Shown here in pieces: positions 44,530 to 53,971 of a DNA stretch of 64,000 nucleotides. Made by a program: the position numbers and the translations under genes. The stretch's first letter is position 1, and each line of letters starts with the position of its first letter. This stretch comes from Pycnococcus provasolii. Taxonomy: Eukaryota > Chlorophyta > Pseudoscourfieldiophyceae > Pseudoscourfieldiales > Pycnococcaceae. The stretch lies in NCBI GenBank assembly GCA_938743325.2, contig OW568891.1, positions 248,001 to 312,000 of the forward strand, given 5' to 3'. Under the pieces are notes generated by a model, which did no database searches, was not told where the DNA came from, and saw nothing but the letters and a program-made list of their open reading frames with translations.

Positions 44530-45897
44530 ATGGCGTCTTCCTCTCCTTCCTCCTTAACCTTGTTAAGTGTGTTTGAGCAGAAGGTGTTGTACCTCGAAGC
44601 ACGCCTCTCTCAGGCAGAAGCTTCAGTTGGTGAACTGCGTAAACGACTCTTTAAGAAAGAAAATAAAACCTTACTACCCAAGCAGGTGGTGGGAAAGCAG
44701 GGACTTAAGCTGCTGAGCGCGAAGGTGGCGCCGTACGACGCGTACGGCATAAAAGTCGCAAACGAAGTCTATCGACGCATTCCTTCCGAAAAGTCTAAGG
44801 GGGGAAAGCGATTCGATCCGTCGGACCCAGCGGACAAGTCGTTCGACGCCTCGGAGGCCGAACATCTCATGCGACACTGCCAGGCGGCGTATCTTGCATC
44901 CGGCGGTCCAGGTACGCAGGATCCCGAGAAAATCGCCGACGGTGGACCCACGTGGATGGTCGGTGCCGACGGAAAGGTGTCGCTCGAGGCTGCGCTCGCC
45001 AACGGACTCGGCGACGCGACGCAGGAACTCGAGTTGCTTGAGTACCACGACCACAAAGCCACGGACACGCAGGCATACGTGGCAAAGTCGACGACTCGCC
45101 CAGGCGAACTGTACGTGGTTTGCCGTGGTACCACCACAATCACTGACTGGTTGACCGACTTCCAGATTTCCAAGACACTCTTCGAGCCGGAAAATGACAG
45201 CTTCGAGGACGACTTCAAGAGCTGCGGAGGTTGCTGTGGGCAAATTTCGTTCTCGTGCGACTACGCGAACAAGCCGCTCGTGCACATTGGCTTCTACCGC
45301 TCGTTCCTCACAATGAGAGACATGATCGATCGCCACGTCAAGCACACTTTGGCCGATGGACAGAAACTCAAGAAGGTGTACGTGTGCGGACATAGCCTGG
45401 GCGGCGCTCTCGCCTGCGTCGTGCTACCCTACGTCCTCAAAGTTCTCAACCCGGCGACGCTTGCGAAAAACGGCACTGAAGTGACGCTTTTCACCGTAGG
45501 AGCGCCTCGCGTAGGCACAGATGGCTACGTCAAGATGATCGACAAGCTTTCTGCGCCGCTGAAAGCGAAAAACTTGTACAGGACTTTCCGCTGCGTGAAT
45601 GACGTGGACGTAGTTCCGCGAATTCCTCCTCACTTTCTTGCCTTCCGGCACATCGGCGTGCTGCATCTCTTCTTGGAGTCGGAGCGAGAAAGCGAGCCGA
45701 ATCCTGGGAAGGCGACGCTCGTGATTGGCGGCGAGATGTCCTTAGCGCACGATCGCAGCGTGCTCGGTTATGTGGGGCACGCCTCCGAGCTCGTGAGCGA
45801 TCACATGGTCCCTGCGTATCGCGCGATGAACGCAGATCAGTTCGCACAGTCCAGCGCAAGCGTCGACACTACCCGCGCTGAACCAGCTTCGGCATGA
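44530..45897 (+). CDS. Class 3 (fungal-type) lipase
   Basis: 455 residues from ATG 44530. An N-terminal coiled coil (LLSVFEQKVLYLEARLSQAEASVGELRKRL) is followed by the alpha/beta-hydrolase core: YVVCRGTTTITDWLTDF (the oxyanion-side strand seen in lipase-3 enzymes), VHIGFYRSFLTMRDMI, the nucleophile elbow VCGHSLGGALA (S289), LFTVGAPRVG, FRCVNDVDVVPRIPP (D360 likely acid) and SDHMVPAYRAM (H425). All three catalytic positions are present. The family hydrolyses acyl glycerols or galactolipids; no transit peptide is obvious, so the location is open. Confidence 0.9.
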   Translation: MASSSPSSLTLLSVFEQKVLYLEARLSQAEASVGELRKRLFKKENKTLLPKQVVGKQGLKLLSAKVAPYDAYGIKVANEVYRRIPSEKSKGGKRFDPSDPADKSFDASEAEHLMRHCQAAYLASGGPGTQDPEKIADGGPTWMVGADGKVSLEAALANGLGDATQELELLEYHDHKATDTQAYVAKSTTRPGELYVVCRGTTTITDWLTDFQISKTLFEPENDSFEDDFKSCGGCCGQISFSCDYANKPLVHIGFYRSFLTMRDMIDRHVKHTLADGQKLKKVYVCGHSLGGALACVVLPYVLKVLNPATLAKNGTEVTLFTVGAPRVGTDGYVKMIDKLSAPLKAKNLYRTFRCVNDVDVVPRIPPHFLAFRHIGVLHLFLESERESEPNPGKATLVIGGEMSLAHDRSVLGYVGHASELVSDHMVPAYRAMNADQFAQSSASVDTTRAEPASA

Positions 45898-46659
45898 CCA
45901 CCCATTCATGATCACCCTGGATATTGCCTGCCGCCGCTGGATGCACACGCAGACGTGCGCGCTCGTCGGTTGGTTCGTAAGCTTAACCTTGAAAGTTACA
46001 CAGACTCCCGATCTCAGCTCCCACTCCAATTACTCCCGTCTGCCAGTGGTCAAGGGCTCCGTGGAGGTGTCCTTGCGAGGCAAGCACATTTGCTTTTGCA
46101 GCAAATGTCAGAACAACGTGTACACATGTTCGATACTAACGTCTATATTAACGCATCGTCGGAGCATGAGTGAGACGTCTGCTTTGGCCGCCGCTGTGAT
46201 GATTCTGAGAAGAAGAGGCATCAATGACGTTGAACCACAAAAGCAAGAAAAATATGAAAAAACAAAGAGGCGACGAACAAAGAGACACCACCATCGTTCA
46301 CACAAGCGTCCAGTGCAAGCTACCTGTTCTGTAACAGAAAGTGCAAGCTGTTGTGAGTTGTGACTTTTTGAGAGCGTAGTCTAAGCTGTTGCTGAATAAC
46401 ATAGAGTGCACGCTGTTGATGAATACGAGAGTAAGAGAGAGCAATGCAAAGCACGCCGAGCCAAGCAATGCAAAGCACGCCAAGCACGCCCAATAGAGCA
46501 AAGCACGCCCAGCAGAGCATCTTCCATGGGACGAAAGGAGGAATGAATGCCGTTGGCAGCTTGAGCTCAACGTACCCTAAAGGTACCCGTCTAAGCTTAG
46601 ATGTTCGTCTTTTCGACGGCCGGCTTATTAGGAGGCACCTTTCCCTTCCCTTCCTAAAG

Positions 46660-46915
46660 GTAGAACTACGCAACGTTTGTAGTACGGGCACTCAGGTCGT
46701 GTGTTTCTTGCTAGAACTACGCAACGTTTGTATTATAGTACGGGCACTCAGGTCGTGTGTTTCTTGCTAGGTTGGTAGAACTACGCAACGTTTGTACCGT
46801 GAATTTAGTCGGCCTTGTGTATCCAGTTTTTGCCCCGTGCTTCCTAGGTTGGTAGAACTACGCAACGTTTGTACCGTGAATTTCGTCGGCCTTAAGTATC
46901 CAGTTTTTGCCCCAG
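46660..46915. repeat. Irregular tandem repeat (TAGAACTACGCAACGTTTGT unit)
   Basis: The unit occurs at about 46661, 46712, 46776 and 46853. The first two are followed by GTACGGGCACTCAGGTCGTG, which also occurs at 80-100 of this window. The last two are followed by ACCGTGAATTT(A/C)GTCGGCCTT and GTATCCAGTTTTTGCCCC. Confidence 0.85.
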
Positions 46916-47032
46916 TTTTTTTTATAAAAAAACAGGTTTTAAGGTCCCCAGGTATAATAACCGGGTAGGAAACCCTCCCCTCCGTACGAGTGGGGTGGAC
47001 AAAACCTTCTCCCCCGCGGGCCAAAACCCTGT

Positions 47033-47238
47033 CCCGATTTCCCGAGGACAAAATCCAAAGGCCGTTCCGAACCGTGGTCAGAAAAAAACAACTTCGGTAA
47101 TAGGGAACTGCCGGTACAACAGGCCAACAGGCCACAGGGATCATCTTGGACCTACCTTAAAGGTAAGTACCCACTGTTCAAAAGGGGTTCTGACCACGGT
47201 TCGGAACGGCCTCAAGATTTTGTGCTCGGGAAATCGGG
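47033..47238. mobile_element. Foldback/MITE-like element with ~50-bp arms
   Basis: CCCGATTTCCCGAGGACAAA... (47033-47092) returns as its imperfect reverse complement at 47188-47238 (...GTGCTCGGGAAATCGGG). The best block is GGCCGTTCCGAACCGTGGTC, which is exact. Total ~206 bp, non-coding. Confidence 0.75.
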
Positions 47239-47516
47239 TTCCTCAAGGTTCCTAACCTTAGGAGTGGGGACCCATCCCTGGTCTTGCATGGTTCCAGTCC
47301 CATCCAAATGCTTCGTGCTCCGATTTTGCCGATTTTTGGGGTGGCAACGTTAACCATAAAAAGTGTCACGCAATCCTCCTCGAGTATTTGTATGGACATA
47401 ACGACGGATCCCCAAACAGGTGGACTTAGTGAAGCGCGCGTTAGTCAATCCCTTAACAGGGGTGTCGCGGCCGGCCCTTTTCTACCACGGGTGTCACTGT
47501 CACTAGTGGCCTATCC

Positions 47517-50500
47517 ATGGCTTCATCAATGTCGGCGTCAGCAGTGCACTCTTCAACCTCAGGCTCAGAAGAATCCTCGTTGTTGTTGGACGAAGAAGAT
47601 TCAACAACCTTGAGTCAGCCTGTTCTCGAAGTCGTCACCGTTAAGGCCTCAGGCCTGTCAGGGATCCACGCATCTTCAGATTCAGATTCAGGCGATGTGC
47701 TCCTGGGACCTTCAGCTCCTCCTGTTGGTCCTATGAACCAGCCTACCTACCTTGAACCGGCGGCGCTCGAACACGTCTCTGCAGGCTCAGAAGAAGACCG
47801 TGGGGATGACGATGATGGGGCCTCTTCAGACGCGGACGCCTTGTTGGCCTCAAGGCTTTCGCATCGCTCTTTACAGCACAAAGACTCCGCGCTCAACTAC
47901 CACGAAGACGCCGTCGTAGTACCCGTGATGGATGACATGGACACGTCGACGCCACTTATTAAGCCGCACACACCAACTGCTAATATGGGGCATAACCACT
48001 CGTTGAAAAGTGGCGCCACGGACAACAGGAGAAGAGCCGCGGCGACGGCGGAGCTTACCGTCGGAGCGCTGCTCGAAGGCTTGGGAAGCAAGGAAGGCAA
48101 CGACCAAACAGAAATCGACGCGGATAAACTCACACCTGACCAGCGAAAGCTGCTGTACCTCATCTCAAGAGTCACCGAGCGCGTGCAGCGCAAGGACATC
48201 GAGGCTATTGAGGCGGAGGAGTCAGCCGCATCGCAAAAGCGATTTCATCAGAAGAAAGCTGGCTTGCACGTGCGCAGACCCACGTTCAGGAAAGCCGCAA
48301 ACCTTGTGCTGAACATGCGCAAACTTCGCACGCTGGCGCCCACGGGCGAGCTGTGGGTGCGTCGCGTTGCGCTTCTGGTGTACATGTACGAGGCCATTGT
48401 CGCGCAGCTTTTTCAAGGTTACGACTACGCGCCCGGGTCGGAATTTAACGGCGACGTCGTGGTGCCGATGAACGTCTCACACGAGGGCGCGGACGATCTC
48501 GTCGACCTTCAGTCGTTAGGACTGCTACTCAGCCTGCGCCTTGCGAGCCGCAGCCACCGTAACATATCTGCGTACCAGCTTAGCACCCGAGGCAAGGACC
48601 TCATCACGCGCGAGCCGAAGGATGGTGGTATACCACACGCAGAACGCCTCGCCGTCGACACATTCCTGGCCACCTGGGTAGACAAGGGCGATGAACACTG
48701 CATCGCCGATGCGGAGGCGCGAACGGACGTCTCCAACGTTGAGCTAGCGCAGCTCTCCGTCACGAAACCTTTCGGCATCACTTGGGACCAGCGCAGACTC
48801 GTGTTTGAGCTCGAATTTGCCGAATCGACGAAGATCAGTAGCGTGACAAAGTTCGAGGACGTCTCCTACGCGTGCACGCCTTACCTACCGAAGATGCTCC
48901 ACGCAGCCAATAACACGATCACCAAGTCGCCACAGCTGCAAAAATTCGACCAAGAACGCAGGCAAAGCGATATTAAGTTTGTGCTGCAGTTCGGCTCGTC
49001 GAATATGCGTGACACAGACCAGGACTTCAACGTTGTGCTCGGCGGCGTACGGCTTATTTTCGGCGAGTGGATTCCGATGGGCAGCAACGAAATTACCGCG
49101 ATGCAGGAGCGTAGCCGGGGCAGTGGCCATCAGAATGACGCACTCGTCGGCGGCCAGGTTCAGCGTGCCGTCGATACAGACAGCGTGATCCAGCTCACGA
49201 TGACTGGGCTTTCGGCGGTCTTCCTTCGTAGCAGCGACGAAGGGCAGTTCGTCAACTATGAAGCTCACGTGTATCTTCCAGAGGACGAAGGGGTGATGCA
49301 ATTCGAAAATTTTGGCGTGCACATGCATGCGGACGGCGACGTCGTGTACGGCGTCGATGTGGATGCCGTGATGCAATTCGAAGCAAATCATATACCGGTG
49401 GATCTGCTGTCTCGCCTGAAGATGGATCTCCACGAGGACTCGACGCGTATCCGCGAATCGCTTCAGAGCTGCAGGCAGCGCATGCTGCTCGACAACCTGT
49501 ACCCGCAAAAGCTGTCGAAGGTAGGTATCTGCTATCAGGGCAGCCACTACAGCGTTGTTTTGGCCAAGGAGATTTCGCCTAGACTCAAGGCGGCTGAGTA
49601 CCTGGACGGCGAGGGTTTGCAAAACGACCTTTCTCAGGTGCTCGGTTTCTGCGAAAATGCGGTAGATCTCCACGAAGCTGGCGGCGGCGTGCTCATTCAG
49701 GGAATGAGTGGCATCCTCGTAGTTGCCGATGATCTAGAAAGCGTCGAATGGGCCGTCACTATGCACGCTCAGGTAGAGGCAAGGTCGCTGTTTCTCAAGT
49801 CTTTCTACCACCGCACATTTGAACTTGAGGACGACTTGGAGGTTGTACGATACAAAATAGGAAAGTACGTCGGCCGAACAAAGGATTTGCACTCAATTCG
49901 CACGATGATTGCCGAGCTCGGTCGACGAGAGGCGATGCTGGAGAGCTCGCTGATGATTTGCAAGTCCTCAGTCGCTACGCAGGACCGCGTATTTGCCAAA
50001 TTTGAGGCCGAAACACGGACGAAGACGTCGCTTGAGCTGCTGGGTCACCTGAAAACGGAGGCAATTAGAGAAAGCGTTCGCAATCGCCTCAGTGAACTCT
50101 TCGACCAGCTGGAAGTGTTCAAGCGCGACCTTAAGTCGCTGAACGAAAATACGGACCAAATCAGCGAGAGGCAGATGTTCCGTGTCCAGGAAAGTCTGCA
50201 GAATAACACGAGATCTTTGGAGGAACTTTTCCGTGCAAACGAGACGAGTGCAAGCTCACTGGAGATTCTACAGGCTGTGCTCGGCGGCTCGCTCGCGTTC
50301 GGCGTACTCGATCGCTTGACTGGAGAATTTTCAATCAAAGACACTCCTTGGGGCCAGTGGATTTTCGACTACCTCGTACTAAAGCCAGGAGTTTGGTTCG
50401 TACTGTCGATGGCATTCTTCTTCCTGATCATCGCAATACTGAACACATTCATGAAGCGTCTTGTGGCCAGGGGGCGTTCCATGGCGACTTTAAGGCTGGA

Positions 50501-51089
50501 GCTCCTTGCACACGTTCGTGCTGAGCCCATGCAGAACTTCTTGGACTCGATCACAATGATCAGCACCGACGTGGAGAGGGGCGTTGATGGGCGAAGCATC
50601 CTGAAGTATATGTGGGACGAGCCGTCATCAGAGTGGGGTGGATCCGCCGTGAGCGTCGAGTTGACGTATGACGAGTCGAATCGTCTATTGTCGACGATTC
50701 AAATGCAATACAGACGCGGTGGTCCTTTGAGCGAGGAGTTCATTACGTCGAAGATACTTGCTCGTCTGAAGGCGGCGAACCTCTTCGTGCGCGATCTGCA
50801 GCTTGACTCTTACCTAGACCACTGGTTGGACACGAGGAATGTCGAATCGTCGCCATCTTCGTCGTCATTGTCGTTTACGGAACCGAATACACCAACTACT
50901 GGAAAGAAGTCTTTCGTCGGACAACGTGACCTGAAACTAACGAGCGCCGACTCGTTTGCGTCCGTGAACGGTCTTCAGCGCAGCACGAGTTTCCGTCGTG
51001 GCACGCTTGATTCCAAGACGGGTGGTTCGTTCCGTCGGAGGAATTCGAGCAAGAAAGGATTTGCGGAGCGAAACCCAAGCAGAGGCTAA
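47517..51089 (+). CDS. Large membrane-anchored protein of unknown function
   Basis: 1190 residues from ATG 47517. Residues 1-190 are Ser/Asp/Glu/His-rich and probably disordered. Residues ~200-780 are soluble with mixed strands and helices (LWVRRVALLVYMYEAIVAQLFQGYDY; KPFGITWDQRRLVFELEFAEST; IKFVLQFGSSNMRDTDQDFNVVLGG). Residues ~780-925 form long helices with coiled-coil pattern. WFVLSMAFFFLIIAILNTFMKRL (~965-990) is one clear membrane segment, perhaps paired with a weaker one just before it. A cytosolic part and a Ser/Arg/Gly-rich tail (STSFRRGTLDSKTGGSFRRRNSSKKG) close it. Helix-then-TM order faintly recalls CorA- or RMD1-like proteins, but no signature (GMN) is present. Family not recognised. 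Confidence 0.62.
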   Translation: MASSMSASAVHSSTSGSEESSLLLDEEDSTTLSQPVLEVVTVKASGLSGIHASSDSDSGDVLLGPSAPPVGPMNQPTYLEPAALEHVSAGSEEDRGDDDDGASSDADALLASRLSHRSLQHKDSALNYHEDAVVVPVMDDMDTSTPLIKPHTPTANMGHNHSLKSGATDNRRRAAATAELTVGALLEGLGSKEGNDQTEIDADKLTPDQRKLLYLISRVTERVQRKDIEAIEAEESAASQKRFHQKKAGLHVRRPTFRKAANLVLNMRKLRTLAPTGELWVRRVALLVYMYEAIVAQLFQGYDYAPGSEFNGDVVVPMNVSHEGADDLVDLQSLGLLLSLRLASRSHRNISAYQLSTRGKDLITREPKDGGIPHAERLAVDTFLATWVDKGDEHCIADAEARTDVSNVELAQLSVTKPFGITWDQRRLVFELEFAESTKISSVTKFEDVSYACTPYLPKMLHAANNTITKSPQLQKFDQERRQSDIKFVLQFGSSNMRDTDQDFNVVLGGVRLIFGEWIPMGSNEITAMQERSRGSGHQNDALVGGQVQRAVDTDSVIQLTMTGLSAVFLRSSDEGQFVNYEAHVYLPEDEGVMQFENFGVHMHADGDVVYGVDVDAVMQFEANHIPVDLLSRLKMDLHEDSTRIRESLQSCRQRMLLDNLYPQKLSKVGICYQGSHYSVVLAKEISPRLKAAEYLDGEGLQNDLSQVLGFCENAVDLHEAGGGVLIQGMSGILVVADDLESVEWAVTMHAQVEARSLFLKSFYHRTFELEDDLEVVRYKIGKYVGRTKDLHSIRTMIAELGRREAMLESSLMICKSSVATQDRVFAKFEAETRTKTSLELLGHLKTEAIRESVRNRLSELFDQLEVFKRDLKSLNENTDQISERQMFRVQESLQNNTRSLEELFRANETSASSLEILQAVLGGSLAFGVLDRLTGEFSIKDTPWGQWIFDYLVLKPGVWFVLSMAFFFLIIAILNTFMKRLVARGRSMATLRLELLAHVRAEPMQNFLDSITMISTDVERGVDGRSILKYMWDEPSSEWGGSAVSVELTYDESNRLLSTIQMQYRRGGPLSEEFITSKILARLKAANLFVRDLQLDSYLDHWLDTRNVESSPSSSSLSFTEPNTPTTGKKSFVGQRDLKLTSADSFASVNGLQRSTSFRRGTLDSKTGGSFRRRNSSKKGFAERNPSRG

Positions 51090-51401
51090 GGAGCAATCAG
51101 TCCGTGGCTGAGGCTCACCCCGACGAGTAACAGATATTTTCTGAGATATTTTACTTTTACATATAGGTATATATCATATCAAAAAGAAAGGCAAGACGAT
51201 CCAAGGGAGAGGAAGAACAGACCTCTAATCAAAAAAGCAGCTAGCTAATCCTTAAGAACCCTATTCTAGAACCCTAAGGGGAATCCTTGGGGTTAGGGGT
51301 AGGGGTTAGGGGTTAGGGGTTAGGGGTTAGGGGTTAGGGTTCTTTATTCGCTCAAGTCCGCTCCATTTCGATTCCCAAAATAAATATTGAAAATAACAAG
51401 T
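51090..51401. other. Spacer with GGGGTTA tract
   Basis: 312 bp. ATATAGGTATATATCATATC at about 51161-51180 and the telomere-like tract at 51288-51340, about 60 bp upstream of the Sec23/24-like ATG. No gene. Confidence 0.6.
51288..51340. repeat. Interstitial telomere-like tract (GGGGTTA type)
   Basis: Seven units of GGGGTTA with one GGGGTA variant, ending in TTAGGGTTCTT. Confidence 0.9.
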
Positions 51402-53894
51402 ATGGCGGTGGCGTTTTCGACGACCGTCATGGCGTTTAATAGTCGTTTGAAAGATGAAAGTGGCGTACCGTTCGGGGTCGCGGTCGCGCCGTTCGCTACC
51501 ATAGCGTCTTCTGGGGGTGCGTCATCTTCATCTTCATCCTCCGGGGGTGCGTCATCTTCTGGGGGTGCGTCTAATGGCGGTGGTGGATCTGGTGGATTGG
51601 CGGGGGAGAACGGTGATAGTGTGGAGGAAAGGTTAGCGGGTTCTTCGTCGTCATCCTTGCGTGTTCACAGTGCGCATCTCGCGCGGTGCGCGGAGTGTCT
51701 CGCGTACATCAACGGCTACTGCGCGTTCGAAAGATCAGGATGGATCTGCGCGCTCTGCGGGGCGATGACTGGATACCAAGACAGCAGATACACGCGCGCG
51801 GCGACACGTGCCAACTTGAACGAGCTGCAGTTCGAGGTGTACGAGGCGGATGTTGACCTCGAGCCCGGCGAGGACGACGACTACGACGACAACAACATTC
51901 GAACGCGCAGCCCGGCAAACGTCGCGTCTACGTCGATCGCAGAAGGGCACCCGGCGTACATCGCGCTCGTTGACGTGTCGTCGACACCCGAGTTTCTTGA
52001 GGTGGTAAAGAGCGCACTTCTGGCAGCACTCGAGGCACTTGACGAATCCGCCGCGTTTGGACTCATCACCTTCGACAGAGCCTGCGTGGGTATCCACGAC
52101 CTTGGCGGCGAGGAAATGATGGCATCGCGTGATCACGACGCCTCGCAGTTCACGCCGTCCGTTCGCGTCGTGCCGCTCAGCACAGAGCCGGCGGATACGA
52201 TATCCGCTGTCGGCATGTCCATGAGCGTGCCGCCATCCTCCGTGCCGCTTACAGATGTTGTGCCTCTTGAGAGCATGCTCGCGTCCGTCGGCATGCACAA
52301 GGAGCGCATCATCGGCGCCGTCGAGGCGCTCAGTCCTTCAAAGTCGCATCAGCCCGGTGCACGTCGCGCCTTCGGCGCCGCGATGGAGGCGACTTGCGAC
52401 CTTTGGGCCTGCACGCCGCCGTGCCCGAAGACGGCATTCGGGTGCCGGGTGTCGGCATTCCTCTCCGGTGCACCGGACTCAGGACGAGGGGCGCTTGTGA
52501 CAGATGCAGGCGAGAAGCACAACGGCGGCGCGTCGAACGGCACCGTGCGCGAGCGATCCGCGAATGCTGCGCATTGGCTAACCGCACCGCCCGACGGCTT
52601 TTACGCGCGCATCGGCGCCGCCTGCACGCGCGTTGGCCTCGCGGTTGACGTTCACTGCATTGTTCCAGCGTCGAGGCTGCCGGTTGGCATCGCCGAGCTC
52701 GACATCATGTCGCGCGCCACGGGTGGGCACGTGCGCCTGTACACACCCGATGGCGACGATGACACGTCCAATGTTGCGCTTCCGCGTGATCTGTACCGCC
52801 ATCTCGCCGCGCCCGTTGCATTTGATGGAACGCTGCGCGTGCGAACTTCGCCCGAATTCCGCGTTTCGCGTGGCTACGGCGCTTCGCTCGCTGAGGACGC
52901 GGCGTATGAGGGTGTGTACCACATGCCACGATGCGCGGTGTCCGACACCGTCTGCTTCGATTTCGAATACGCAGATCGCCTTGGATTTGCACGCGACGCA
53001 GGTTGCCCACCAATGGTTCAGGTGGCATTCCAGTACAGTATTGCAGTGCCCCTTCGCGCGCTAAGCTCGAGCGGCTTGAAGGTGGCACGGCTTGAGAGAC
53101 GCCTTCGAGTGAGAACGGTGCAGGCATCCTCGTCGCCGAATGTGGACGAGGTGTTCGACTCGGTGAACGCCCCCGTCGTGGCGAGCTTACTGCACCACAA
53201 AATTTGCAGAGCCGTGGCAGACGAGGGTATCGAGGAAGGTCGCGCGCTGCTGAAGGACTGGCTCGTGATCTTGACAGCCAACTACCATGGCACCCGGACA
53301 TTAAAGCAGGATGCCCCGCTCGACGTGTCAATGGCGAGCTGCGAGGCGCTGTCATCGTTGCCGCGCCTTGCTTATGCGATGCTTTGGGGAGCGCTGCTGC
53401 GTCGACCGGACGATGACACCGTACACCCCGACTCGCGAGCGGCGGAGCTCGCACTTCTGAATCGGTTGCCACCTGCACTGGTAAGCCGACTCATCTATCC
53501 GGTGCTGAGCTCGTACACCGCGCAGGGCGATCTTGCGTTCCCTCGCCATTCACTCAGCGAGTCGGCGCTGTCTGCCGCTTACGAGGGCGATGGTGGTGAC
53601 GATTCACCGGCGATTTTCGTCCTGGACGCCGTTCTCGAGGTTGTGGTTGCGTACACACCCGCCGCGGCATCGTATCCATGTCCACCTCCCGCGGGCAGCG
53701 CCATACGCAAGATTCTCGACAGGTGGCGCATGGAGCGACCCGTGGCGCCACGTGTGGTTTACGCATCGGCAAATGACGAAGCGGGCTGGCAACGGTTCCG
53801 CAGCTATCTCGTCGAGGAGCGTGGCGAGGGTGGCTTTGTTGGATTCCTCGACGGCCTCGCGGGTGATGTCAAAACATTCCTCGAGACGTCGTGA
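51402..53894 (+). CDS. Divergent Sec23/Sec24-family protein
   Basis: 830 residues from ATG 51402. A Gly/Ser repeat (SSSSSGGASSSGGAS) lies near the N-terminus. Residues 96-119 are the COPII zinc finger (CAEC-YINGYCAFERSGWICALC), preceded by the FGVAVAPFA segment normal in Sec23. A vWA-like trunk follows (PAYIALVDVSSTPEFLEVVKSALLAALEAL...FGLITFDRAC). Later parts match the beta-sandwich and helical domains (GGHVRLYTPDG; LRVRTSPEFRVSRGYG; VQVAFQYSI; ALLKDWLVILTANYHGT). An acidic loop DLEPGEDDDYDDN separates finger and trunk. It is too divergent to be the main Sec23 and resembles the plant outlier Sec23/24 proteins (At2g27460 type). It may act in COPII-like coat assembly at the ER, or at the plastid; this is unproven. 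Confidence 0.78.
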   Translation: MAVAFSTTVMAFNSRLKDESGVPFGVAVAPFATIASSGGASSSSSSSGGASSSGGASNGGGGSGGLAGENGDSVEERLAGSSSSSLRVHSAHLARCAECLAYINGYCAFERSGWICALCGAMTGYQDSRYTRAATRANLNELQFEVYEADVDLEPGEDDDYDDNNIRTRSPANVASTSIAEGHPAYIALVDVSSTPEFLEVVKSALLAALEALDESAAFGLITFDRACVGIHDLGGEEMMASRDHDASQFTPSVRVVPLSTEPADTISAVGMSMSVPPSSVPLTDVVPLESMLASVGMHKERIIGAVEALSPSKSHQPGARRAFGAAMEATCDLWACTPPCPKTAFGCRVSAFLSGAPDSGRGALVTDAGEKHNGGASNGTVRERSANAAHWLTAPPDGFYARIGAACTRVGLAVDVHCIVPASRLPVGIAELDIMSRATGGHVRLYTPDGDDDTSNVALPRDLYRHLAAPVAFDGTLRVRTSPEFRVSRGYGASLAEDAAYEGVYHMPRCAVSDTVCFDFEYADRLGFARDAGCPPMVQVAFQYSIAVPLRALSSSGLKVARLERRLRVRTVQASSSPNVDEVFDSVNAPVVASLLHHKICRAVADEGIEEGRALLKDWLVILTANYHGTRTLKQDAPLDVSMASCEALSSLPRLAYAMLWGALLRRPDDDTVHPDSRAAELALLNRLPPALVSRLIYPVLSSYTAQGDLAFPRHSLSESALSAAYEGDGGDDSPAIFVLDAVLEVVVAYTPAAASYPCPPPAGSAIRKILDRWRMERPVAPRVVYASANDEAGWQRFRSYLVEERGEGGFVGFLDGLAGDVKTFLETS

Positions 53895-53971
53895 TTGCTG
53901 CAAGATGAGTCTTTATTTAGACTTAAGCTATTATAATAGCAGAACTTTATTACAAGAACGTTTTACAACCA

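Larger units (their letters stand above)
45898..47516. other. Repeat-rich spacer without a supported gene
   Basis: 1.6 kb. AAGCACGCC repeats at 46440-46515; four copies of TAGAACTACGCAACGTTTGT at 46660-46875; the foldback element at 47033-47238. Many six-base palindromes (GGTACC, AAGCTT). No conserved protein is visible in any frame. Confidence 0.5.
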
